A stretch of DNA of 36,664 bases from Tessaracoccus sp. OH4464_COT-324 (GTDB lineage: Bacteria > Actinomycetota > Actinomycetes > Propionibacteriales > Propionibacteriaceae). The position numbers and the translations under genes were made by a program. Below the pieces are notes generated by a model that saw only the letters and a list, made by a program, of their open reading frames with translations, had not been told where the DNA came from and did not search any database. Below, piece after piece: positions 26,973-36,200 of the stretch (its first letter is position 1; every line of letters begins with the position of its first letter). The stretch covers positions 1 through 36,664 of the forward strand of contig NZ_RQYZ01000024.1 of NCBI RefSeq assembly GCF_003932855.1, in the 5' to 3' direction.

Positions 26973-26981
26973 GATACTGGA

Positions 26982-27266
26982 TTACTTGGCGCGCTCCACG
27001 ATAGAGACCAGGCGCCAGCGCTTCTGCGCCGACAGCGGACGAGTCTCCATGACACGGACAAGGTCGCCGATTCCGGCGCTGTTCTCCTCGTCATGTGCCT
27101 TCACCTTGGACGACTTGGTCATGACCTTGCCGTACAGCGGGTGCTTCACACGGTCCTCGACCTTGACGACGATGGTCTTGTCCATCTTGTCACTGACGAC
27201 GATGCCGGTGAGCACCTTGCGGCGACCGCGCTCCTTGGTGGATTCCACCTTGTTCTCTTCGCTCAT
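26982..27266 (-). CDS. rpsQ: 30S ribosomal protein S17
   Basis: S17, 94 residues, an OB-fold 16S rRNA binder. Core motifs are [33 protein letters not shown] and [19 protein letters not shown], after a charged N-terminal arm. ATG 27266 overlaps the rpmC stop (TGATG); a GTG one codon earlier is less likely. It is the last gene of the first ribosomal unit. Confidence 0.97.
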   Translation of the reverse strand: MSEENKVESTKERGRRKVLTGIVVSDKMDKTIVVKVEDRVKHPLYGKVMTKSSKVKAHDEENSAGIGDLVRVMETRPLSAQKRWRLVSIVERAK

Positions 27267-27495
27267 CACTTCTCCTCATCCGGCTCAGGGACGATACCGA
27301 GGTTGCGCTCCTGCAAGACCGTGTAGACACGAGCGATGTCCTTGCGCACCTCGCGGAGACGACCATGGGATTCCAGCTGGCCGGTGGCGGCCTGGAAGCG
27401 GAGCCCGAACAGCTCCTCCTTCAGCTCGATGACTTTCTCGTTGAGAGCTTCGCGGCTGAGACCACGCAGATCTGCGGCTTTCAGTGCCTTGCTCA

Positions 27496-27496
<1 letters not shown>
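27266..27496 (-). CDS. rpmC: 50S ribosomal protein L29
   Basis: L29, 76 residues, located at the polypeptide exit tunnel where it helps dock chaperones. It has the usual two helices ([20 protein letters not shown] and the [10 protein letters not shown] to [15 protein letters not shown] region) and a short acidic tail. ATG 27496 overlaps the rplP stop by one base; the GTG immediately before is less likely. Confidence 0.97.
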
Positions 27497-27912
<416 letters not shown>

Positions 27913-27913
27913 G

Positions 27914-28723
27914 TCAGGCTCCTGCGTTCTGGGTCTCTACAGCCTCAGCGGGCTTCGCTGCGGCCTCGGCGCGACGACGACCGCCGCGCTCGGGACGTTC
28001 CCCGCGGCCTTCGCCACGGCCCGGGCGACGACCCGGGCGCTGACGCCCGCCGGGGGCCTGGTTATGTGCTGCTTTCTGGGCCTGACGCTCGGCGCGAGTG
28101 CCGGTAACGTCGCCCTTGTAGATCCACACCTTCACACCGATGCGGCCGAAAGTGGTGCGGGCCTCGAAGAAACCATAATCGATGTTGGCCCGCAGCGTGT
28201 GCAGCGGGACGCGGCCCTCACGGTAACCCTCGGAGCGCGACATTTCAGCGCCGCCCAGACGGCCAGAGCACTTGATACGAATGCCCTTGGCCCCCGCGCG
28301 CATGGCCGACTGCTGGGCCTTGCGCATCGCGCGGCGGAAGGCCACGCGAGCGCCGAGCTGCTCGGCAATACCCTGCGCGACGAGCTGCGCGTCGGTCTCG
28401 GCGTTCTTCACTTCGAGGATGTTCAGCTGAACCTGCTTGCCCGTGAGCTTCTCCAGCTCGCCGCGCACGCGTTCCGCCTCGGCGCCGTTGCGACCGATGA
28501 CGATGCCCGGGCGGGCGGCGTGCAGGAAGATGGTGACGCGCTCGGAGCGGCGCTCGATCTCGATCGAGGAGATGCCGGCCCGCTCCAGGGTCTTGCGCAG
28601 GTACTCGCGGATCTTGACGTCCTCGCCGACGAGCTCGGCGTAGTTCTTGTCGGCGAACCAGCGGGTGGTGTGGTCGGTCGTGATGCCGAGGCGGAAGCCG
28701 TTCGGATTAATCTTTTGTCCCAC
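27914..28723 (-). CDS. rpsC: 30S ribosomal protein S3
   Basis: S3, 269 residues, at the mRNA entry channel. Type II KH domain with VIGRNGAE near residue 76, and the C-terminal domain with [19 protein letters not shown]. It ends in a 55-residue tail rich in Gly, Arg, Pro and Ala (about 215-269), longer than in E. coli and typical of actinobacteria. Start ATG 28723 is 2 nt after the rplV stop. Confidence 0.98.
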   Translation of the reverse strand: MGQKINPNGFRLGITTDHTTRWFADKNYAELVGEDVKIREYLRKTLERAGISSIEIERRSERVTIFLHAARPGIVIGRNGAEAERVRGELEKLTGKQVQLNILEVKNAETDAQLVAQGIAEQLGARVAFRRAMRKAQQSAMRAGAKGIRIKCSGRLGGAEMSRSEGYREGRVPLHTLRANIDYGFFEARTTFGRIGVKVWIYKGDVTGTRAERQAQKAAHNQAPGGRQRPGRRPGRGEGRGERPERGGRRRAEAAAKPAEAVETQNAGA

Positions 28724-28725
28724 GA

Positions 28726-29127
28726 TTAACCCTCCTTCGACTCGCGGGGTTCGACGACGACGGTGATGTGGCTCCCGCGCTTCAGGATCCGGCTGGCGGA
28801 TCCCTTGGCTCGGGGGCGGATCCGACGAAGGGTGACGCCCTCGTCGACGAATGCCGCGGATACGTACAGGTCCTCGGCACGCAGCTCCTCGTTATGGCCG
28901 GCGTTGGCGACGGCCGAGGCCACCACCTTGTATACCGGCTCGGAGGCCGCCTGCGGCGCGAACTTCAGTGCGGTGAGGGCGTCCTTGACGTCCATGCCGC
29001 GAATCAGGTCCACTACGCGACGAACCTTGCGCGGGCTCATCCTCACGTGCTTCGCGATGGCGAACGCGCCAGGACGCTCCCCGAGCAGGGTCTCGCGACG
29101 ACGGCTCATGCCGTTTTCGTTGCTCAT
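28726..29127 (-). CDS. rplV: 50S ribosomal protein L22
   Basis: L22, 133 residues, lines the exit tunnel. Motifs [20 protein letters not shown] and the C-terminal hairpin region with [20 protein letters not shown] are visible. It carries a slightly longer N-terminus ([17 protein letters not shown]); a second ATG at residue 7 is an alternative start. It lies 26 nt after rpsS. Confidence 0.97.
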   Translation of the reverse strand: MSNENGMSRRRETLLGERPGAFAIAKHVRMSPRKVRRVVDLIRGMDVKDALTALKFAPQAASEPVYKVVASAVANAGHNEELRAEDLYVSAAFVDEGVTLRRIRPRAKGSASRILKRGSHITVVVEPRESKEG

Positions 29128-29153
29128 ATATCAGTTCCTACTTCTTGAGACGC

Positions 29154-29435
29154 CTAGCGACGGCGCGACTTCTTGTCTTCCTTCACGTGCCCCTTGAAGG
29201 TACGCGTCGGAGCGAACTCGCCTAGCTTGTGACCAATCATGGACTCGGTGATGAACACCGGGACGTGCTTGCGGCCGTCGTGGACCGCAATGGTGTGACC
29301 CAGCATGTCCGGCACGATCATGGAGCGCCGGGACCAGGTACGGATTACGTTCTTCGTGCCCTTTTCGTTCTGAGCGTCCACCTTCTTCATCAGGTGGTCG
29401 TCAACGAAGGGGCCCTTCTTCAGACTGCGTGGCAT
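29154..29435 (-). CDS. rpsS: 30S ribosomal protein S19
   Basis: S19, 93 residues, binds 16S rRNA in the head next to S13. It reads [20 protein letters not shown], then [20 protein letters not shown] and [16 protein letters not shown], all highly conserved. It is 14 nt after rplB. Confidence 0.98.
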   Translation of the reverse strand: MPRSLKKGPFVDDHLMKKVDAQNEKGTKNVIRTWSRRSMIVPDMLGHTIAVHDGRKHVPVFITESMIGHKLGEFAPTRTFKGHVKEDKKSRRR

Positions 29436-29449
29436 TGTTCAGGCTCCCT

Positions 29450-30286
29450 TTAGCGCTTCTTACCGGTCTTGCGGCGACGGACGATGAGTCGGTTGCTCGC
29501 CTTCTTCTTGCTGCGGGTGCGGCCCTCAGGCTTGCCCCACGGAGAAACCGGGTGGCGGCCACCAGAGGTGCGGCCCTCGCCACCACCGTGCGGGTGGTCA
29601 ACCGGGTTCATGACGACACCGCGAACCGTCGGGCGGATGCCCTTCCAGCGGTTGCGGCCAGCCTTGCCCCAGTTGATGTTGGACTGCTCGGCGTTGCCCA
29701 CCGCGCCGATCGTCGCGCGGCAGCGCACGTCCACCATGCGCATTTCGCCCGACGGCATGCGCAGCGTGGCGTACTTGCCCTCGCGAGCCACCAGCTGGAT
29801 GGCGGCACCAGCGGAGCGGCCCATCTTGGCGCCGCCGCCCGGGCGGAGCTCCACGGCGTGCACGACGGTGCCCACGGGGATGTGCCGCAGCTCAAGGTTG
29901 TTGCCCGGCTTGATGTCGGAGCCTTCACCCGAGACGATCATCGTGCCCTGGCCCAGACCGTTGGGCGCGATGATGTAGCGCTTCTCGCCGTCCAGGTAGT
30001 GCAGCAGGGCGATGCGGGCGGTGCGGTTGGGGTCGTACTCAATGTGAGCGACCTTGGCCGGCACACCGTCCTTGTCGTAACGCTTGAAGTCGATCAGCCG
30101 GTAGGCCTGCTTGTGGCCGCCACCGATGTGCCGGGTGGTGATCCGGCCGGAGTTGTTGCGGCCGCCGGTCTTCGTCTTGGGAACGAGCAGCGACTTCTCA
30201 GGCGTCGAACGAGTGATCTCAGCGAAGTCCGAGACGCTGGCGCCACGACGGCCCGGCGTAGTCGGCTTGTACTTACGGATACCCAT
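29450..30286 (-). CDS. rplB: 50S ribosomal protein L2
   Basis: L2, 278 residues, needed for subunit association and peptidyl transferase activity. The conserved stretches [20 protein letters not shown] and [17 protein letters not shown] are present; the His in DHPHGGGEG is the one implicated in peptide bond formation in E. coli. It lies 27 nt after rplW. Confidence 0.98.
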   Translation of the reverse strand: MGIRKYKPTTPGRRGASVSDFAEITRSTPEKSLLVPKTKTGGRNNSGRITTRHIGGGHKQAYRLIDFKRYDKDGVPAKVAHIEYDPNRTARIALLHYLDGEKRYIIAPNGLGQGTMIVSGEGSDIKPGNNLELRHIPVGTVVHAVELRPGGGAKMGRSAGAAIQLVAREGKYATLRMPSGEMRMVDVRCRATIGAVGNAEQSNINWGKAGRNRWKGIRPTVRGVVMNPVDHPHGGGEGRTSGGRHPVSPWGKPEGRTRSKKKASNRLIVRRRKTGKKR

Positions 30287-30313
30287 TAAAGTTCAGTTCC
30301 TTCCTCGAGCCGC

Positions 30314-30619
30314 TTACTCAGTCGGGCCGAAGATGTCGATGCGGTCGCCCTCGGCCAGGGTCACGATCGCGCGCTTGGTGTCGGGCTTCTTGCCGATGCC
30401 GAAGCGGGTGCGACGACGCTTGCCCTGCCGGTTGGCGGTGTTCACGCTGGTGACCTTGACCTTGAAGATCTTCTCGATGGCGATCTTGATCTCGGTCTTA
30501 TTGGCGTCGGGAGCGACGATGAACGTGTACTTGTTCTCGTCGAGCAGGTTGTAGCTCTTCTCGCTCACGACGGGGCGCAGGATGATGTCGCGATGGTCGC
30601 GGATCTTCAGGACGTTCAC
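30314..30619 (-). CDS. rplW: 50S ribosomal protein L23
   Basis: L23, 101 residues, at the tunnel exit, the docking site for trigger factor and [23 protein letters not shown] and [20 protein letters not shown] match the family. Its start overlaps the rplD stop by 4 nt (ATGA-type). Confidence 0.98.
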   Translation of the reverse strand: MNVLKIRDHRDIILRPVVSEKSYNLLDENKYTFIVAPDANKTEIKIAIEKIFKVKVTSVNTANRQGKRRRTRFGIGKKPDTKRAIVTLAEGDRIDIFGPTE

Positions 30620-31512
30620 TTGCCCTCCTCCGAGTTGTTGGCAACGGCAGGAACGAACCCAGCGGCCTCGGCGGCGGCGGTGCTGTTGAACCAGACCTCA
30701 GCCTTGGTGCGGCCGTACCAGGGGGATTCCGGCGTGTGGTACTTGCCCGAGTCGGCGTTGCCCTTGATGTCGTAGCCCTTGGGCGGGTTGTCGCCGACGT
30801 ACTGGCCCTCCACCGCTTCTGCGACCGCAGCCTCGGCGAGCGCTTCAGCCTCGGTGGCGACTGCCTTCACGGATTTGCCCTTGGCGGGGCCAGCCACGAA
30901 CGCGGCGAGCGCGGCCTCGGTGAACACCACCTTGTCGTTGACGAGCACGTCGTAGGCGTTCAGCTGGTCAACGGCCAGGGCGTGCACCTCGGCGATGTTG
31001 CGCAGGCTCAGCCATGCGACGTCCTCGAAGCGGTCGAGCACGACGAGGACACGCTTGATGTCACCGAACGGCTCCAGCGCCTTGATGGCCTGCTTGGTGG
31101 ACGGCTTTTCTCCGGCCACGATCTCCTTCACGACGAACACCTGGCCGTCACGAGCCCGATCGGACAGCGCGCCACGCAGTGCGGCCGCGATCATCTTCTT
31201 CGGGGTGCGCTGCGAGTAGTCGCGCGGCTTGGGGCCGTGCACGACACCGCCGCCGGTCCACTGCGGAGCGCGCCGCGAGCCCTGACGGGCGCGGCCGGTC
31301 CCCTTCTGGCGCCACGGCTTAATGCCGCCGCCACGGACCTCACCGCGGGTCTTGGTGGAGTGCGTCCCCTGACGGGCCGCCGCGAGCTGGGCCACCACGA
31401 CCTGGTGCATCAGCGGGACGTTGGCCTGGACGCCGAACAGCGCCTCGGGCAGCTCGGCCTTGCCGGCCTTCTTACCCTGCGCGTCGAGAACATCGACAGT
31501 CATGTTGCTCAT
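30616..31512 (-). CDS. rplD: 50S ribosomal protein L4 with a C-terminal sunset-like domain
   Basis: L4, 298 residues, about 80 longer than usual. Residues 1 to about 210 are the normal protein, with the tunnel-lining loop seen at [20 protein letters not shown] and [13 protein letters not shown]. After a short Ala/Glu-rich linker, residues 246-287 hold a separate module: [26 protein letters not shown] and AAAEAAGF. This pattern fits the small 'sunset' domain found in actinobacterial proteins. Whether it stays on the ribosome surface is unknown. Overlaps with rplC (4 nt) and rplW (4 nt) show tight coupling. L4 represses the S10 operon in E. coli; here that is untested. Confidence 0.96.
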   Translation of the reverse strand: MSNMTVDVLDAQGKKAGKAELPEALFGVQANVPLMHQVVVAQLAAARQGTHSTKTRGEVRGGGIKPWRQKGTGRARQGSRRAPQWTGGGVVHGPKPRDYSQRTPKKMIAAALRGALSDRARDGQVFVVKEIVAGEKPSTKQAIKALEPFGDIKRVLVVLDRFEDVAWLSLRNIAEVHALAVDQLNAYDVLVNDKVVFTEAALAAFVAGPAKGKSVKAVATEAEALAEAAVAEAVEGQYVGDNPPKGYDIKGNADSGKYHTPESPWYGRTKAEVWFNSTAAAEAAGFVPAVANNSEEGK

Positions 31513-32165
31513 GCTGCGTCACCCTTCCGAGCAGCGCTGCGCACGACGACGAGCGAGCCCTTGTTGCCGGGGATGGCGCCGCGCACGATCAGCAGACCGC
31601 GCTCAGCGTCCACGGCGTGGATCTTGAGGTTCTGGACAGTCACCTTGTCGTTGCCCATCCGGCCGGCCATGCGCAGGCCCTTGAAAACTCGACCGGGAGT
31701 GGAGCAACCGCCGATAGAGCCGGGCGAGCGGTGCTTGCGGTGCACACCGTGCGAGGCGCGCAGACCGGCGAAGCCGTGACGCTTCATGACGCCGGCGGTG
31801 CCCTTGCCCTTGGTGGTGCCGGTCACGTCAACGAACTCGCCGTCAGCGAATACTTCGGCGGTCAACTCCTGGCCGAGGGTGAACTCAGCGGCGTTGGCGG
31901 TGCGCAGCTCCACGAGATGCTTGCGGGGGGTAACGTCGGCCTTGGCGAAGTGGCCCGCCTCGGGCTTGGTGACGCTCTTGGCCTTCTTGGCGCCGTAGCC
32001 GAGCTGCACGGCGGAGTAGCCGTCGGTCTCGGGGGTGCGCACCTGCGTCACGACGCAGGGACCGGCCTGGATTACGGTTACGGGGACGACGCGGTTGTTC
32101 TCGTCCCAAAGCTGGGTCATGCCGAGCTTGGTGCCCAGGATGCCCTTAACGATTCGTTCAGTCAT
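31509..32165 (-). CDS. rplC: 50S ribosomal protein L3
   Basis: L3, 218 residues, an early assembly protein reaching the peptidyl transferase centre. Motifs [33 protein letters not shown] and the loop [17 protein letters not shown] are present. The start is ATG 32165; an in-frame upstream stretch of 18 codons overlaps the rpsJ-rplC gap and is not conserved. It is 10 nt after rpsJ and overlaps rplD by 4 nt. Confidence 0.98.
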   Translation of the reverse strand: MTERIVKGILGTKLGMTQLWDENNRVVPVTVIQAGPCVVTQVRTPETDGYSAVQLGYGAKKAKSVTKPEAGHFAKADVTPRKHLVELRTANAAEFTLGQELTAEVFADGEFVDVTGTTKGKGTAGVMKRHGFAGLRASHGVHRKHRSPGSIGGCSTPGRVFKGLRMAGRMGNDKVTVQNLKIHAVDAERGLLIVRGAIPGNKGSLVVVRSAARKGDAA

Positions 32166-32175
32166 GCTTGACACC

Positions 32176-32487
32176 TCACGGAAGCTTGATCTCGATGTCG
32201 ACGCCCGCTGGAAGATCAAGGCGCATCAGCGAGTCGACCGTCTTGGGGGTGGGGTCGAGGATGTCGATGAGGCGCTTGTGAGTGCGCATCTCAAAGTGCT
32301 CGCGGCTGTCCTTGTACTTATGGGGCGAACGAATGACACAGAACACGTTCTTTTCGGTGGGCAGCGGCACGGGGCCCGCCACCTTTGCACCGGTGCGAGT
32401 CACAGTGTCGACGATCTTGCGCGCCGAGCTGTCGATGACCTCATGGTCATACGCCCGCAGCCTGATGCGGATCTTTTGTCCCGCCAC
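32176..32487 (-). CDS. rpsJ: 30S ribosomal protein S10
   Basis: S10, 103 residues, first gene of the superoperon; it also serves as NusE in transcription antitermination. [37 protein letters not shown] and [12 protein letters not shown] are conserved. It starts with GTG at 32487, with AAGGAAC about 5 nt upstream. The preceding 250 bases contain the leader. Confidence 0.98.
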   Translation of the reverse strand: MAGQKIRIRLRAYDHEVIDSSARKIVDTVTRTGAKVAGPVPLPTEKNVFCVIRSPHKYKDSREHFEMRTHKRLIDILDPTPKTVDSLMRLDLPAGVDIEIKLP

Positions 32488-32515
32488 AGTTGTTCCTTCT
32501 ACTCGTCCCTATTTA

Positions 32516-32542
32516 ACTGGAGTTCCAGTGGGGCAAAACCCC
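32516..32542 (-). other. Paired palindromes in the rpsJ leader
   Basis: A 14-bp palindrome (arms 32516-32521 and 32524-32529) directly adjoins a second hairpin (arms 32530-32533 and 32539-32542, 5-nt loop), about 30 nt before the rpsJ start. They could shape the leader of the S10 operon. The region 32543-32739 has no gene that I trust; a TTGGTC/GATAGT pair near 32706-32735 is a poor promoter match (20-nt spacing). Confidence 0.35.
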
Positions 32543-32739
32543 TTGTCGCACCGCACCCCGTACTCGGGTGTGTCGCGCCTTATCCCGGTTTGGAGCCGCC
32601 TCCCATCTCGCTGGTTGGCCATCCAAACACGCAGGTTCAGACCGACTTCGGTAGCGGTTCCGCGGCAGATTAATTCCGCTGCCCCGCTGAGCAACTTGAC
32701 TATCTTGGCACGAAGTCGCGCCGTGACCAAATCGTGGGC

Positions 32740-33837
32740 TCAGGCCGTGCGCATCACTGCCACCGGATCGCGCGTGGCAGCGTACCAAGCAGGCGGCAAC
32801 GAGGCCAGACACGCCGTCGCACAGTTCAACCACGCGACCCCGACGGTGAAGCCGAGCGGCGCCCCCTGCGGACTGATCGCCCAGCCGGCAGCCACCCCGG
32901 CGACGGCGCCCGCCCCCGCCGCGACGGCGACGCGGGCAGCCACCAGGCCGACGAGCCCGAGCCGCGTGATGCCGAGCGTGCGTCTCCTGCCCAGATCCCG
33001 ACGGCGGATCAGCACGTCGCTCAGCACAACGACGGCCACCATCAGCGCGCCCACCCCCAGTATCAACAGCAACAGGCTGCGGCCAAAACCCGCTATCTCG
33101 GCGCTGGCCTGCCGCAGACTCTTGGTGAGGGCAAGCGGGGCGGCCACCCGCAGGTCCTCGGGGCTGGCCTCGATGAGAGCAAGCGTCGCCGCGCGCGATG
33201 CCTCCGCCGTCGCGGAGGAACTCGCCACCACATGCATCCGATGCACGGACACCCCCGCGCTCAGCTCCGCCCGCGACGGGGCGGGCACGCTGAGCGCCAG
33301 TTGATTGAAGTGTTCGAAAGGCGGCATCGCCTCGAAGGCGCCCACCACCTGCCACTGCTGCCCCGCCGCGGCAAGATAGCCAGACGGCTCGGCGAGGCCG
33401 AGCCTCGCGAGTTGACCGGCGGGCAGGATCACCTCGCCCCGCCCGGGCTGCGGCCAGCGGCCGCGCACCAGTCGGACCGAGCGCTCGTGATCACCGAAGA
33501 TATTGGCCACGGCCACAGTGTTTCCGCCGCCCAGCGCACCGTTGACCGCGTCCACGGGCGTCGTCGTGCCGACGGCCAACTCCGTCACATCCAACGAACG
33601 GACGCCGTCCAGCACCGCCGGGGTGATGAGCGCGTCGCCCAGCGCGGTAACGGTCAGCGTCCGCGCGGCCGGCGATTCCAGCTCCGCCCGGAACCGCGCC
33701 TCCACCTGCGCCTGCCTGCCCACCGTGGCGAGGGCCGCGGCCGTCATCAGCGCAACCACCAGGGCCAGCAGCGCGCTCGGCACCGAAGCACTTCTGGCGC
33801 TCCGCCAGGCCTCGCGCAGCAAGCCCCAGGTCGTCAC
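32740..33837 (-). CDS. FtsX/MacB-like ABC transporter permease
   Basis: A 365-residue membrane protein of the MacB/FtsX type: a first membrane segment at about 18-40 (VPSALLALVVALMTAAALAT), a large extracellular domain (about 45-240), then three segments near the C-terminus (LLLLILGVGALMVAVVVL, the RVAVAAGAGAVAGVAAGWA region, and VGVAWLNCATACLASL). This type of pump usually moves peptides, lipoproteins or drugs outward, or transmits force, rather than importing nutrients. It is the last gene of the five-gene accessory operon; its start overlaps the ATPase stop by 4 nt. The exact cargo is not visible. Confidence 0.88.
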   Translation of the reverse strand: MTTWGLLREAWRSARSASVPSALLALVVALMTAAALATVGRQAQVEARFRAELESPAARTLTVTALGDALITPAVLDGVRSLDVTELAVGTTTPVDAVNGALGGGNTVAVANIFGDHERSVRLVRGRWPQPGRGEVILPAGQLARLGLAEPSGYLAAAGQQWQVVGAFEAMPPFEHFNQLALSVPAPSRAELSAGVSVHRMHVVASSSATAEASRAATLALIEASPEDLRVAAPLALTKSLRQASAEIAGFGRSLLLLILGVGALMVAVVVLSDVLIRRRDLGRRRTLGITRLGLVGLVAARVAVAAGAGAVAGVAAGWAISPQGAPLGFTVGVAWLNCATACLASLPPAWYAATRDPVAVMRTA

Positions 33838-34466
33838 AGTCGTACCACCTCGTCGGCGGCAGCCACCACCGCCGGGTCGTGGGTGGCGATGATCACCGTG
33901 TGCTTCTCGGCCACTTCCGCCAACGCCGCCAGAACGCGCTCACCCGTTGCCGGGTCCAGGTTGCCGGTCGGCTCGTCCGCCAGCAGAATCGCGGGATTGT
34001 TGATGAGTGCCCGACAGATCGCGACGCGCTGCGCCTGCCCACCCGAGATCTGGCCCGGCCGGTGGTCGGAGCGCTCCCCCAGACCGAACCGCTCCAGCAA
34101 TTCGTAGCCCCGATCCCGCGCCTCGGCGGGGTTCGAACCGGCATACACGCTGGGCTCCAGCACCGAGTCGATGACAGGCCGCGTGGGGTCCAGTTCGGAG
34201 TCCTGGAACACGAAGCCGATCTCTCGGGCGCGGATTCTTGAGCGGTGTCGATCCGGCAGGCGCGACACGTCGTCGCCGCCGAGGCGCACTACCCCAGCGG
34301 CGGGCGTGAGCAGCAGTCCCAGCAGGTAGAGCAGGGTCGACTTCCCTCGGCCCGACGGCCCGGTCAGCGCGGTCACGCCTCCAGCGCGGAACTGGTGATT
34401 CAGGCCCCCAAAGAGTTCACTGCCTCCCTTGCGGTAGGCGAAACGGAGCCCCTCGACGGCGAGCAT
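33834..34466 (-). CDS. ABC transporter ATP-binding protein, MacB/LolD-like
   Basis: A 210-residue ATPase: Walker A GPSGRGKST (36-44; Arg replaces the more usual Ser/Ala), Q-loop VFQDSELDP, signature ISGGQAQRV, Walker B ILLADEPTGNLD and H-loop IIATHDP. DEPTGNLD is typical of the MacB/LolD/FtsE group that works with FtsX-like permeases, such as the one encoded next. Its start shares one base with the stop of the adaptor gene (TGATG). Confidence 0.93.
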   Translation of the reverse strand: MLAVEGLRFAYRKGGSELFGGLNHQFRAGGVTALTGPSGRGKSTLLYLLGLLLTPAAGVVRLGGDDVSRLPDRHRSRIRAREIGFVFQDSELDPTRPVIDSVLEPSVYAGSNPAEARDRGYELLERFGLGERSDHRPGQISGGQAQRVAICRALINNPAILLADEPTGNLDPATGERVLAALAEVAEKHTVIIATHDPAVVAAADEVVRL

Positions 34467-35506
34467 CAGACCACCGCGCGCACTCGTTCGCCCGGGCTGA
34501 CGCCATCGACGACGGCCTGCCCGTCGGCGACCGCCCGGACGTTCACCTCGCGCCGTTGGGTACCGCCATCCACGAGGACCTCGACGGTGATTCTGCCGTC
34601 GGGCTGATAGCTCAACGCCGAGACCGGCACTATCGGGCCCTGTTCAGGCGGCGCGATCACCACCTCAGTCAGCAACGAACTTTCGTTCAGAGGCAACGTG
34701 GCGCACTCCATAGCGCACGGCGGGCCGCCGTCGGGCGCGGTGACCGGCATGGCGACGCCGTCGTCCCGGCCGCTGGCCTCACCCAGCACCCCGGCCCAGG
34801 AGTGCGCCCCATGGCGCACCTTGACCGCGGTCCCTGCCGCCACTTGGGCACCCTGGCTGCGGGTCAGTTCCATGACGAAGGTTGGCTCCCCGGCCGCACG
34901 CCGAAGCAGCACCTCTCCGCCGCCCAGTTCGGCACCCGGCCAGCCGTTCTCCTGGTCAACAAGTAGCTGAGCGGGCAGCTGAGGAACCGCGATCAGTTCA
35001 CCCAGCGTGAATTCTCCGGTGGCAGGCTGCCCTTGGGCTTGCTGCCACGCCTTCACCTGGGCCACCGTCGTCGCATCCCAGACGTCCTTCGGGCTGTCGA
35101 GCACCCCGAGCCGGGCCAGCGCCTCCTGCACCACCAGCACGTCGGGGCCAGACGTGCCTGCCGACATAGCACGCCACTGCGCGCCAGCACCCTGAATGAC
35201 GCGCACCGGGGTGGCTCCGACTGTGTACACCGTCGCGCCTTCTGCGAACTCCCTCGAATCAGCGATGCTGGTCAGGGTGCCCACCAAGCGGTTAGCAGCC
35301 ACCGGTTGGGTCGCGCGCGTCACCTTCGTTGACAGCGTAAGCACCCTGCCCAACTCTCCGGAGCGCACCTCGACGCCGACCTGGTCAACCGGCTGTTGCG
35401 CTACCTCGTCCGGCGTGCTGAGCGTTGCCCTGCCCGCCCAGAAACTCGCCGCCATTGCCCCGATCCCGAGCGCCACCCCTCCGACGGCTCGCCAGCTAAC
35501 GGCCAT
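34466..35506 (-). CDS. Membrane adaptor with a peptidoglycan-binding domain (ABC efflux partner)
   Basis: A 346-residue protein with one N-terminal membrane anchor (about 8-25) and no lipobox. Residues about 117-172 (GTSGPDVLVVQEALARLGVL, then ATTVAQVKAWQQAQG) form a PG_binding_1 domain, and the C-terminal part (about 180-346) is beta-rich with VPVSALSYQPDGRITVEVLVDGG-like stretches (partly quoted) resembling the membrane-proximal domain of HlyD/RND adaptors. Such proteins link an ABC pump to the cell wall in Gram-positives. ATG 35506 has GGAAGTG 4 nt upstream; the gene overlaps the lipoprotein gene by 11 nt. A much longer in-frame extension (to 35767) lies inside the lipoprotein gene and is rejected. 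Confidence 0.85.
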   Translation of the reverse strand: MAVSWRAVGGVALGIGAMAASFWAGRATLSTPDEVAQQPVDQVGVEVRSGELGRVLTLSTKVTRATQPVAANRLVGTLTSIADSREFAEGATVYTVGATPVRVIQGAGAQWRAMSAGTSGPDVLVVQEALARLGVLDSPKDVWDATTVAQVKAWQQAQGQPATGEFTLGELIAVPQLPAQLLVDQENGWPGAELGGGEVLLRRAAGEPTFVMELTRSQGAQVAAGTAVKVRHGAHSWAGVLGEASGRDDGVAMPVTAPDGGPPCAMECATLPLNESSLLTEVVIAPPEQGPIVPVSALSYQPDGRITVEVLVDGGTQRREVNVRAVADGQAVVDGVSPGERVRAVV

Positions 35507-36188
35507 AAAACACTTCCGGAGGTGGATAAGGCGGGCAGTCGGCATACTTCTTGCGTTGTTCGGCAGAGCGCGCCAGCAGCACGTCGCTGGGCCACCAATC
35601 CAGCCGGTTTGTGAAGAAGCTGGAAACGTAGGCCTCACGGGTCGGCTGCTTACTGCGATCGATCTCCAGTCCGTGTGCCGCCATGCACGGAATGAAGTAC
35701 TGATCCCAGTAGTCGTAGAGCAGCCCGAGTTGCGCTTCCGACCATTCCTCGGCGTAGAGTGGGTCAAGCGGATACTTGGCGAAACACACGTAGTCCGCGA
35801 GGCTCAGGGCAGTAGCCTGGGCCTCGGGGACGCCCTCGGGGTAACGAACGCCCACGCCGTCGGGCTCCGCTAGAAACCCTGCCGCGGTGAGGCACTCTGC
35901 CATGGCTTCGCCGTGGGACTCCGAGTCAGTCCAGCGGACCATGTCCACCCGGGGAATCTCGGTCAGCCCTCCTTCTTGGGCTCTTTTGGCCAGCCGGTCC
36001 CGATAGTAGATCTGCCGCTCCTCCTCTGTCGTCTCCTCGGTGACGATCTCCACCGTCGGCTGCCAGCTTCGGTAGTCCCACTGCTGGGTTGCTGTCCCGA
36101 CAGGCCCCGGCCCAGCGGGGGCGTCGCGCTGAGCACACCCGGCGACGAGGCCCACCAGCGCCAAGGTCAAGATCAAGATTCTAGACAT
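35496..36188 (-). CDS. Putative lipoprotein with four extra cysteines
   Basis: A 230-residue protein of no family I can name firmly. Signal MSRILILTLALVGLVAGC ends in lipobox VAGC (Cys18). The mature part has four cysteines in two similar contexts, AECLTAAGF and IPCMAAHGL, plus YVCFAKYP and ADCPPYPP, so disulphides are likely. It is rich in Trp and Tyr near the C-terminus. ATG 36188 has GGAGA at 4 nt; an in-frame ATG at 36197 is less well placed. It follows the small peptide gene by 12 nt and overlaps the adaptor gene. A self-protection or substrate-handling role next to a bacteriocin-like peptide is possible but not shown. Confidence 0.8.
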   Translation of the reverse strand: MSRILILTLALVGLVAGCAQRDAPAGPGPVGTATQQWDYRSWQPTVEIVTEETTEEERQIYYRDRLAKRAQEGGLTEIPRVDMVRWTDSESHGEAMAECLTAAGFLAEPDGVGVRYPEGVPEAQATALSLADYVCFAKYPLDPLYAEEWSEAQLGLLYDYWDQYFIPCMAAHGLEIDRSKQPTREAYVSSFFTNRLDWWPSDVLLARSAEQRKKYADCPPYPPPEVFYGR

Positions 36189-36200
36189 GTTCTCCATATC

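Noticed and set aside
32509-32730. A 73-codon minus-strand reading frame in the rpsJ leader
   Set aside because: No ribosome-binding site, no hydrophobic or conserved motif, and it covers the leader hairpins; not supported as a gene.
35507-35767. Extended start for the adaptor protein
   Set aside because: It would overlap most of the end of the lipoprotein gene and has no membrane or signal features; ATG 35506 has a ribosome-binding site.
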